Shown: one piece after another, positions 57,690-64,000 of the stretch
How the letters are laid out: each line of letters begins with the position of its first letter
Numbering within the stretch: the first letter of the stretch is position 1
NCBI GenBank assembly: GCA_000431235.1
Contig: HF988702.1
Coordinates: 1 to 64,000 of the forward strand
Reading direction: 5' to 3'
Origin: Coprobacillus sp. CAG:698
Lineage (GTDB): Bacteria; Bacillota_I; Bacilli_A; ML615J-28; CAG-698
Length of the DNA stretch: 64,000 bases
Made by a program: the position numbers and the translations under genes
Notes under the pieces: model-generated
Told to the model about the DNA's origin: nothing
Database searches by the model: none
Seen by the model: only the letters and a program-made list of their open reading frames with translations

Positions 57690-58560
57690 ATGCATAACAT
57701 GAAAATAACTATAGTTGCAGATGTGCTAGGACAAGAAAATAATGGAACAACTATTACTTGTAAAAGGTTAATTGAAAATCTTAAGATGAGAGGGCATGAA
57801 GTCAAAGTAGTTTCGCCTTTAAAAACAGATTTAGAAGGATATTACACTTTGAAAACAAGATCATTTGGTCCATTTAATAATTATGTTGCGAAAAATGGTG
57901 TTGAACTAGCTAAACCCGACGATAAGATTATTTTAGAAGCTATAAAAGGTGCTGATGTCTGTCACATTTTATTACCTTTTAAGACAGGTATAAGAGCTAT
58001 GAAACTTTGCAAGAAAGAAGATATTCCTGTAACAAGTGCATTTCATTGACAACCTGAAAACTTTAGTGTTCACTTAAAATTAGAAAAAAGCAAACTTTTT
58101 AATAAGTTTTTATATCATCGTTTTTATAAAAAGTTTTATAAATATGTTCATTGCCCAAGTGAATTTATTGCCCGTAAGTTAAGAGAAAATCATTATGACG
58201 ATTGTTTAGAAGTTATTTCTAATGGTGTTGCTCCTGGATATGTAAATAAATCAGTCTGATGTTGAAATTAAAGCTATTGCTTGCCTTGAAGCAATAACAT
58301 GTGGTTTAGTTCCTATTATTTCTGATAGTTCTAACTCTGTAACCAATTCCTTTGCCTTAGAAGATATAGATCTTTTTAAAGTTGGTGATGCTTTGGATTT
58401 ATCAAAAAAAATTGATTATCTAATTGAACATCCTGAAGAAAAAGAATGTCTTTCCCAAAAATATTTAGAATATAGTAAAAAGTTTGCTATTTCTCATTGT
58501 ATTGATTTAATAGAAGAAATGTTTAAAAAGGCAATTTGTGATTATGGCAAAGAAAAATAG
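57690..58560 (+). pseudogene. GT4 glycosyltransferase (diacylglycerol glucosyltransferase-like), inactivated
   Basis: The N-terminal half begins MKITIVADVLGQENNGTTITCKRL and continues past an in-frame TGA at 58047 (SAFH-stop-QPENFSVHL) to about 58254, ending SNGVAPGYVNK. The sequence then jumps in another frame to SDVEIKAIACLEAITCGLVPIIS, ending at TAG 58560. Compared with typical members of about 390 residues, roughly 100 residues holding the nucleotide-sugar site are missing. Relatives are membrane-associated glycosyltransferases making monoglycosyl-diacylglycerol in Bacilli and Mollicutes. With a nonsense codon and an internal deletion it cannot work. Its end overlaps the acyltransferase pseudogene. 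Confidence 0.85.
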
Positions 58561-59327
58561 AATAATGTATTATCATGACGAAGTTAATGATGATCTTGTA
58601 AAGACAAAAACTAATATTGATACTGTTCTTGATAAAAATTATCAATATTTAATCACTAGTCCTGTAAGAAAATTTTTTAGTTTTATTTTATTGCTCTTCC
58701 TATTTTATTTGTTGAAGGAAAAGTTTTTAGAGGATTAAAAATAAAAGGTAAGAAGAACTTACGTGTTGTAAAGAAAAAAGGATATATAATGTATGCTAAC
58801 CATACTGATTTTCGTGATGCATATTTAGAACACGTTTTTATTGCTAATCCTAAACGCACATACATTATTGCTAATAAGGATGCTGTTTCTATTTTCTTTG
58901 TTAGAAGATTAACTAAAGATTTAGGTGCTTTACCTGTTCCCGATACTTTAGGGGGATTAAAAAATTTAAATTCATCAGTTACGCAAATATTAGGAGAAAA
59001 AAAGCATTAATGATTTTTCCAGAAGCACATATTTGGCCTTATTATACAAAAGTTCGACCTTTTCCTGTTACAAGCTTTCGTTATGCAGCTATAAATAATG
59101 TTCCTTGTGTGCCTGTTGCGGCAACATATCGTAAACATAAAGGATTATTTTTCTTTAGAAAAAAGCCGCAAATGGTTGTCTATGTTGGTAAGCCTATATT
59201 TCCTAATCAAGATTTATCAGTAAAAGAAAGTGCAATAAAACTTCGCGATGAAACATATGAGTATATTTGTCAAATGACAGAAAAGTATAGTACTTATGAG
59301 TATTATAAATATATAAAAAAAGAATAA
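58544..59327 (+). pseudogene. PlsC-like acyltransferase, inactivated by two one-base deletions
   Basis: The pieces join into a 1-acylglycerol-phosphate acyltransferase-like protein of about 260 residues: a hydrophobic N-terminus, then YANHTDFRDAY (position of the HX4D motif, here NHTDFRD), then IFPEAHIWPYYTKVRPF and CVPVAATY. The frame slips by one base near 58700-58710 (FYL / VEGKVFRG) and again in the A7 run near 58998-59004 (LGEK / KALMIFPEAH), each equal to one lost base. It overlaps the preceding glycosyltransferase pseudogene, indicating a former two-gene lipid-modification unit. Both slips being in or near homopolymers leaves a sequencing-error alternative for this gene alone. Confidence 0.8.
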
Positions 59328-59353
59328 AAAATAATAAATTATTAAATAATTTA

Positions 59354-59382
59354 TTGAAAAAGATTTTAGATTATGATAAAAT
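59354..59382 (+). promoter_or_regulatory. Promoter of fba
   Basis: TTGAAA (59354-59359) and TAAAAT (59377-59382) are separated by 17 bases, with AAAGGAGG before the ATG at 59456. Confidence 0.65.
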
Positions 59383-59455
59383 AATATCATAAAAGTAATT
59401 TAATTTAATACTTTTGTAACGATAATTAATTTAAATTGGAAAGGAGGCATTTATT

Positions 59456-60397
59456 ATGCCATTAGTTAATTCGTTAGAAATGTTTAAAAAAGCTTATGAA
59501 GGCGGATATGCAATCGGTGCCTTTAATGTAAATAATATGGAAATTATTCAAGGTATTACTGAAGCTGCAAAGGAATGTAATTCTCCAGTTATTTTACAAG
59601 TATCTGCAGGAGCACGTAAATATGCTAAACATGTATATCTTGTTAAACTTGTTGAAGCAGCACTAGCTGATACAGATTTACCAATCGTTTTACACTTAGA
59701 TCATGGTGATAGTTTTGAATTATGTAAAGATTGTATCGATGGTGGATTTACATCAGTTATGATTGATGGTTCTAAATTACCATTTGAAGAAAATGTAGCT
59801 TTAACTAAGAAAGTTTGTGAATATGCTCATGCTCATAAACCTTATGTAACTGTTGAAGGTGAATTAGGTAAATTAGCTGGTATCGAAGATGCAGTTAATG
59901 TAAGTGATGCAGATGCTCAATTCACTGATCCTAATGAAGTTGAAGAATTCGTAAGAAGAACAGGTGTTGACTCACTTGCAATCGCAATTGGTACTTCACA
60001 TGGTGCTTATAAGTTTAAACCTGGTCAAAAACCTCAATTACGTTTTGATATCTTACAAAAAGTTTCTGAAAAACTTCCTGGATTCCCAATCGTTTTACAT
60101 GGTGCTTCATCAGTTATGCAAGAATATGTTAAAATCGTTAACGAACATGGTGGAAAGATGCCAGATGCAATCGGTATTCCTGAAGATATGTTAAGACAAG
60201 CAGCAAAGATGGCTGTATGTAAAATTAACATTGACTCAGATTTACGTTTAGCAATGACTGCTTCAATTCGTAAACACTTTGACGAACATCCAGATCATTT
60301 TGACCCACGTCAATACTTAACTGATGCTCGTAACAACATTCGTGAAGTTGTAAAACATAAGATTACTGAAGTTTTAGGTAGCGATAATAAAGCCTAA
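59456..60397 (+). CDS. fba: Class II fructose-1,6-bisphosphate aldolase, 313 aa
   Basis: This zinc-dependent glycolytic enzyme splits fructose-1,6-bisphosphate. Zinc ligands and active-site segments are visible: GAFNVNNMEI, VLHLDHGDSFELC (D82, H83), VEGELGKLAG, IGTSHGAYKF, VLHGASS and INIDSDLRLAM. Length and sequence are of the Gram-positive FbaA type. Codon use is more biased than in neighbours, as expected of a highly expressed gene. Confidence 0.96.
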   Translation: MPLVNSLEMFKKAYEGGYAIGAFNVNNMEIIQGITEAAKECNSPVILQVSAGARKYAKHVYLVKLVEAALADTDLPIVLHLDHGDSFELCKDCIDGGFTSVMIDGSKLPFEENVALTKKVCEYAHAHKPYVTVEGELGKLAGIEDAVNVSDADAQFTDPNEVEEFVRRTGVDSLAIAIGTSHGAYKFKPGQKPQLRFDILQKVSEKLPGFPIVLHGASSVMQEYVKIVNEHGGKMPDAIGIPEDMLRQAAKMAVCKINIDSDLRLAMTASIRKHFDEHPDHFDPRQYLTDARNNIREVVKHKITEVLGSDNKA

Positions 60398-60405
60398 AGA
60401 TTACT

Positions 60406-60440
60406 AAATAGTTTGGATTAATACCAAACTATTTTTTTCA
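60406..60440 (+). terminator. Terminator of fba
   Basis: AAATAGTTTGG (60406-60416) pairs perfectly with CCAAACTATTT (60424-60434), then TTTT. Confidence 0.85.
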
Positions 60441-60466
60441 AAATAAAATATGAAAGGAATATATTT

Positions 60467-61000
60467 ATGAAAGTAGTTGTTATATATGGTAGCCCTCGTA
60501 AACGTGGAAGTTCACGTTACCTTTGCGAGAAATTTATTGAAGGATTAAAAGAAAATCAAAATGAAGTTTTTGAGTTTGATGCTTGCTTTACACAAGTAGG
60601 TTCATGTCTTGCTTGTAATTATTGTCAAAAAAATGATAGATGCGTTCAAAATGATGATATGCAATTGCTTTATCCACACTTGCTTGCTGCTGATGTTATA
60701 TGTTTTTCATCACCACTATATTATTTTGGATTATCAAGTCAAATAAAGAAAGTTATCGATCGTTTTTATGCTATTAATGATAAATTAATGGGCAAAAAGA
60801 AAACTATTTTACTTTTAACATCAGGTGGAGATAAGGATCGTAATGTTGAAGGATGCTTATTGGAATTTGAATTGTTTAATGAATATATGTACTTTACTAA
60901 TATAGGTAATGTTTATGCTCCTAATATTTCATGTTTAGATGACTTACTTAAAACGGAATACCCTAACGAAGCATATCAATTAGGTAAGAAAATTAAATAG
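60467..61000 (+). CDS. Flavodoxin-like NAD(P)H-dependent FMN oxidoreductase, 177 aa
   Basis: The flavodoxin-fold reductase pattern is clear: VVIYGSPRKRGSSRYLCEKF (FMN phosphate loop), CLACNYCQKNDRC (four Cys, possibly a cluster or redox site as in iron-sulfur flavoproteins) and FSSPLYYFGLSSQIKKVIDRFY (flavin-binding). Likely a multimeric cytoplasmic reductase of quinones or similar acceptors. AAAGGA precedes the ATG. It stands between the fba terminator and lplA. Confidence 0.85.
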   Translation: MKVVVIYGSPRKRGSSRYLCEKFIEGLKENQNEVFEFDACFTQVGSCLACNYCQKNDRCVQNDDMQLLYPHLLAADVICFSSPLYYFGLSSQIKKVIDRFYAINDKLMGKKKTILLLTSGGDKDRNVEGCLLEFELFNEYMYFTNIGNVYAPNISCLDDLLKTEYPNEAYQLGKKIK

Positions 61001-61039
61001 AATATTTATTTTTTTATTTAAATATGATATGATATATCT

Positions 61040-62014
61040 ATGAAAGTTTATGATTTAGAAAAATTAGGTACTAATAAGATTTCCTTTTATTTGGCCTTAG
61101 AAGAATATTTACTATCTAAGGATGTTGATGCGTTTTTTGTATGGCGCATTGATAAATCAATAATAATTGGTAAACATCAATTATTAGAGGCAGAAGTGAA
61201 TGTTGATTATGCATTAAGTTTAGGTGCGGAAATATTTAGGCGTCCTAGTGGTGGAGGTGCTATCTTTGCCGATGAAGGATGTTTTATGTATACGTTTATA
61301 ACTAAACTTCGTAACAAGGATGAGATATATAAAAAGTATTTATCATATATAAAAGATGCTCTTTTAAAACTTGGCTTAAATGTAACTTTATCAGGACGAA
61401 ATGACTTGCTTTTCAATGATAAAAAGTTTTCTGGCCTTGCTCTATATGAGACTAAGGATGGGGCATGCTTACATGGAACATTCTTATTTGATACAAACCT
61501 TGAAAATCTTGTAAAATGTGTAACACCAAGTAATGAAAAATTGATATCTAAAGGTATCAAAAGTGTTAGTAGCAGAGTAATAAATTTGAAAAATTACCTA
61601 AAAATCTCTAAAAAAGAGGTCATAAAATCCTTAGAAGACGAAATTTCACCCTCTAAAATCGTGTTAGGAGAAGACGAAATAAAAAAGGTAAGGCAATTAG
61701 AAAATAAATATTTGGATAAATCATGGATTTTCGATAAAAAACCCCCATATACTATTACTTTTAAAAAAAGAGTTACATGTGGAGAATTCCTATTTTTCAT
61801 TGATATTATAAATGATAAAATTAAAAACATTAAATTGTTCGGTGATTTTTTCTTTGTTAAAGACATTAATAATATCCTTAGTGAATTTATTGATAAATGT
61901 TATAATTTAGAAACGATTAATAGTATTATAAATGCCTATAATGTAAGTGAATATATTATAGGACTTGATAATAATACATTTATAGAAATACTATCAGGAG
62001 GCTTAAATGGATAA
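61040..62014 (+). CDS. lplA: Lipoate--protein ligase LplA-like, 324 aa
   Basis: The BPL/LplA catalytic domain shows the lipoate-binding RRPSGGGAIFADEGC, then GRNDLLFNDKKFSG and CLHGTFLFDTNLENL, followed by a C-terminal accessory domain (about 240-324). LplA activates lipoate with ATP and attaches it to lipoyl domains. Its overlap with gcvT by 8 bases and the presence of gcvH two genes on point to GcvH (K64) as its substrate. No lipA or lipB is in the window, consistent with lipoate salvage. Confidence 0.9.
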   Translation: MKVYDLEKLGTNKISFYLALEEYLLSKDVDAFFVWRIDKSIIIGKHQLLEAEVNVDYALSLGAEIFRRPSGGGAIFADEGCFMYTFITKLRNKDEIYKKYLSYIKDALLKLGLNVTLSGRNDLLFNDKKFSGLALYETKDGACLHGTFLFDTNLENLVKCVTPSNEKLISKGIKSVSSRVINLKNYLKISKKEVIKSLEDEISPSKIVLGEDEIKKVRQLENKYLDKSWIFDKKPPYTITFKKRVTCGEFLFFIDIINDKIKNIKLFGDFFFVKDINNILSEFIDKCYNLETINSIINAYNVSEYIIGLDNNTFIEILSGGLNG

Positions 62015-63110
62015 TATAAATAATGAATGTTTTAAAAAAACTCCTCTTTATGATGAACATGTAAAAAGAGGCGGAAAAATTGTTGAATTTGGAGGATATT
62101 TGCTACCAGTTGAATATACTTCAATAACTAATGAACATATGATGGTTAGAGAAAATTGTGGCTTGTTTGATGTTTCTCATATGGGAGAAGTATTTGTAAC
62201 TGGTCCTGATAGTACTAAGTATTTAAATTATTTACTCACTTCAAATGTAGAAAAGCAGACTAATAATCGCATGCAATATGGTATGGCCTTATATGAAGAT
62301 GGAACAATTGTCGATGACTTAATGATTTATAAATATAATGATGAAAAATATTTAATAGTTGTTAATGCCTCAAATACAGATAAAGATTACAATTGGTTTG
62401 TAAAGAATATTAACGATTATAATGTCAAAGTTGAAAACAAATCTGATTCTTTTGGCCAGCTAGCCCTACAAGGACCAAAAGCTTATGAAATTTTAAATAA
62501 ATTATCAGATTATGATTTTGATAACATGAAGTTTTATGATTTTAAAGATGTTATAATTGATGGTAAAGAATTTATTTGCTCACGTAGTGGATATACTGGT
62601 GGCGATGGATTTGAAATTTACGGAAAACCATCTGATATAGTTAGTTTATTTATTACTTTGGCATCTTTAAATGTTACATTATGTGGATTAGGTTGTCGTG
62701 ACACATTAAGATTTGAAGGATCTTTACCTTTATATGGACATGAAATAAGTGACAAAATTAATCCACTTATGGCTTGTTTAAGTTTTGCATGTGATTTTTC
62801 AAAGGACTTTATTGGAAAAGATTCTCTTTTAAAATACAAAGAAAATCCTACGCAAAAACTCGTTGGTTTAGAATTAATTGATAAAGGTATTGCTCGTGCT
62901 GGCTATGAAGTATTAAATGAAAATGAAGAAATAATTGGTTCGGTAACAACTGGATATTTGCTTCCTGGTCATGAAAAAGCTTTAGCACTAGCTATGATTA
63001 AATATGAATATAGTCAATTAAATACTATAGTTTATATAAGAGTTAGAAAAAAACTACTAAAAGCTATCGTTAGAGATAGAAAATTTATGGAAAAAATATA
63101 TAAAAAATAG
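62007..63110 (+). CDS. gcvT: Glycine cleavage system T protein (aminomethyltransferase), 367 aa
   Basis: GcvT transfers the aminomethyl carbon from GcvH to tetrahydrofolate. Conserved features are TPLYDEHVKRGGKIVEFGGYLLPVEY, GLFDVSHMGE, YGMALYEDGTIVDDLMIYKY, LQGPKAYEIL and SRSGYTGGDGFEIYG, ending with VTTGYLLPGHEKALALAM. Length is normal. AGGAGG lies upstream of the ATG. It overlaps lplA and is followed by gcvH after 12 bases. Confidence 0.95.
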   Translation: MDNINNECFKKTPLYDEHVKRGGKIVEFGGYLLPVEYTSITNEHMMVRENCGLFDVSHMGEVFVTGPDSTKYLNYLLTSNVEKQTNNRMQYGMALYEDGTIVDDLMIYKYNDEKYLIVVNASNTDKDYNWFVKNINDYNVKVENKSDSFGQLALQGPKAYEILNKLSDYDFDNMKFYDFKDVIIDGKEFICSRSGYTGGDGFEIYGKPSDIVSLFITLASLNVTLCGLGCRDTLRFEGSLPLYGHEISDKINPLMACLSFACDFSKDFIGKDSLLKYKENPTQKLVGLELIDKGIARAGYEVLNENEEIIGSVTTGYLLPGHEKALALAMIKYEYSQLNTIVYIRVRKKLLKAIVRDRKFMEKIYKK

Positions 63111-63122
63111 GAGAATGATATT

Positions 63123-63503
63123 ATGAGTAAAGTTTTAGAAAATTTATTTTATTCAGAAACACACGAGTGGGCAAGAGTTGAAGGTAATATTGCTTATGTA
63201 GGTGTTACTGACTATGCCCAAGCAAATCTTGGTAGTGTTGTTTATGTTGAAGCTTTGGAAATTGGCGATGAAGTTGAACAATTTGATGAAGCGGGTGCTA
63301 TTGAAAGCGTTAAGGCTGCAAGTGATATTATGTCTCCTTTAAGTGGAGTTGTTATTGAAGTTAACGATGATGTTATCGATAATCCTGAATTAATTAATGA
63401 AGATCCATATACAAATTGGATATTTAAACTTGAATTATCTGATGCCAGTGAAGTAGATAATTTATTATCTAAAGAAGATTATGAAAAGGAAATTGATGAA
63501 TAA
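63123..63503 (+). CDS. gcvH: Glycine cleavage system H protein, 126 aa
   Basis: GcvH is the lipoyl-carrying shuttle. The segment YSETHEWARVEGNIAYVGVTDYAQ and the lipoyl site IESVKAASDIMSPLSG are characteristic; K64 is the lipoylated lysine. Length is normal. Its stop shares one base with the gcvPA start. Confidence 0.96.
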   Translation: MSKVLENLFYSETHEWARVEGNIAYVGVTDYAQANLGSVVYVEALEIGDEVEQFDEAGAIESVKAASDIMSPLSGVVIEVNDDVIDNPELINEDPYTNWIFKLELSDASEVDNLLSKEDYEKEIDE

Positions 63504-64000
63504 TGTCAAAAACTAATTATAATCAATATAAATATTTCCCTCATACAAATGAGAATATAGAATTGATGCTTGAAAAAATTGGGGTAAATAATATTGATGA
63601 GTTGTTTAATGATATTCCTAAAGAGGTATTAATTGATAGTCTTGACTTAGATAATTCATTATCAGAAATAGAATTACAAAAGAAAGTTAATAAAATAGCG
63701 TCTAAAAATAAGTTATTTGAGATATATCGTGGTGGTGGTAGTTATGATGTTTACACACCAAGTATTATTGATTATATAACTTCTAGACAAGAATTCTTAA
63801 CTTCATATACTCCATATCAAGCAGAAATTAGTCAAGGTACATTACAATACATATTCGAATATCAAAGTATGATTTGTGAACTCACTGGTATGGATTGTGC
63901 TAATGCATCAATGTATGATGGAGCATCAAGTTGTGCTGAAGCCATTCTTATGGCTTGTAGCCAAACAAGAAGAAAAAAAGCTTTAGTATCGAAAACTATT
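63503..64000 (+). CDS. gcvPA: Glycine dehydrogenase (decarboxylating) subunit 1 GcvPA, N-terminal 166 aa, runs off the window
   Basis: The P-protein of the glycine cleavage system is split into two subunits in Gram-positive bacteria. Visible features are YKYFPHTNENIELMLEKIG, YRGGGSYDVYTPSIIDYI, FLTSYTPYQAEISQGTLQ and MYDGASSCAEAILMA, matching GcvPA. The ATG at 63503 overlaps the gcvH stop. The frame is open to the last base of the window, so the 3' end and gcvPB lie beyond. Confidence 0.95.
   Translation, partial: MSKTNYNQYKYFPHTNENIELMLEKIGVNNIDELFNDIPKEVLIDSLDLDNSLSEIELQKKVNKIASKNKLFEIYRGGGSYDVYTPSIIDYITSRQEFLTSYTPYQAEISQGTLQYIFEYQSMICELTGMDCANASMYDGASSCAEAILMACSQTRRKKALVSKTI

Noticed and set aside
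1..64000. tRNA or rRNA genes, CRISPR arrays, prophage or complete insertion sequences
   Set aside because: I looked for CCA-ended cloverleaf segments, regular spaced repeats and transposase or phage genes on both strands and found none I could support.

Overview
The window comes from a strongly AT-rich, walled, monoderm bacterium of the Bacillota, most likely a deep-branching Bacilli lineage (Erysipelotrichales/RF39-like gut anaerobes). The basis is: HrcA/CIRCE control of a hrcA-grpE-dnaK-dnaJ operon, a valS T-box, the yqeG-yqeH-yqeK-rsfS and trmR-trhP1-trhP2-greA neighbourhoods, murE-mraY-murD, a pro-SigK-like sigma factor, a split glycine decarboxylase (gcvPA), many lipoproteins, and strong AGGAGG ribosome binding sites. 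TGA ends many intact genes, so the standard bacterial code applies and the Mycoplasma/Spiroplasma code is excluded. The taxonomic placement is inference. I saw no tRNA, rRNA, CRISPR array or complete insertion sequence.

Layout. (1) 1-9906: the end of an Ig-like surface protein, then a type IV pilus/pseudopilus operon (three prepilin-like proteins, a PilM-like protein, prepilin peptidase, PilC and PilB). A separately promoted 945-residue protein with a GAP1-N2-like start and a small lipoprotein follow. (2) 9975-19921, accessory: a secreted alkaline-phosphatase-like lipoprotein, a small Xre regulator, a two-gene module (membrane-anchored McrB-like AAA+ ATPase plus a DUF2357-like zinc protein), a promoter-hairpins-terminator unit that looks like a small RNA, an AbrB-regulated ABC exporter, and a decayed MATE exporter. 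(3) 20215-30990: rimO (minus strand), an EEP-family phosphatase (minus strand), murE-mraY-murD, nadD, and a serine cluster (serC-serA-TIM barrel-SDR). (4) 31017-40053: T-box-valS, an orphan Hpt protein with an ATP-grasp enzyme and a zinc-ribbon membrane protein, then a compact SpoIIB-like/radC/SpoIVFA-like/SpoIVFB-like stretch, a YgjP-like metallopeptidase and an Xre-TPR regulator. (5) 40170-50044: tRNA U34 hydroxylation/methylation genes, greA, a ROK-like protein, pro-SigK (minus strand), ribosome-assembly genes, glucokinase and an MBL hydrolase. (6) 50149-57147: the heat-shock operon behind two CIRCE operators, and a lipoprotein with InlB repeats. (7) 57251-64000: a MarR regulator, a decayed glycolipid glycosyltransferase and a decayed acyltransferase, fructose-bisphosphate aldolase, a flavodoxin-like reductase, and lipoate ligase with the glycine cleavage genes, running off the window end.

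How the parts fit. The pilus operon has assembly parts but no PilT in view. The presence of pro-SigK, a SpoIVFB-like protease that would cleave it, and SpoIVFA-like and SpoIIB-like proteins suggests that part of the endospore programme is retained. LplA sits directly upstream of GcvT/H/PA, as expected for lipoylation of GcvH. The best candidates for something undescribed are the AAA+/DUF2357-like module (13205-16188), the structured RNA next to it (16381-16606), and the 945-residue protein beside the pilus operon. Two pseudogene clusters (18510-19921 and 57690-59327) show recent loss of drug export and membrane-glycolipid functions.
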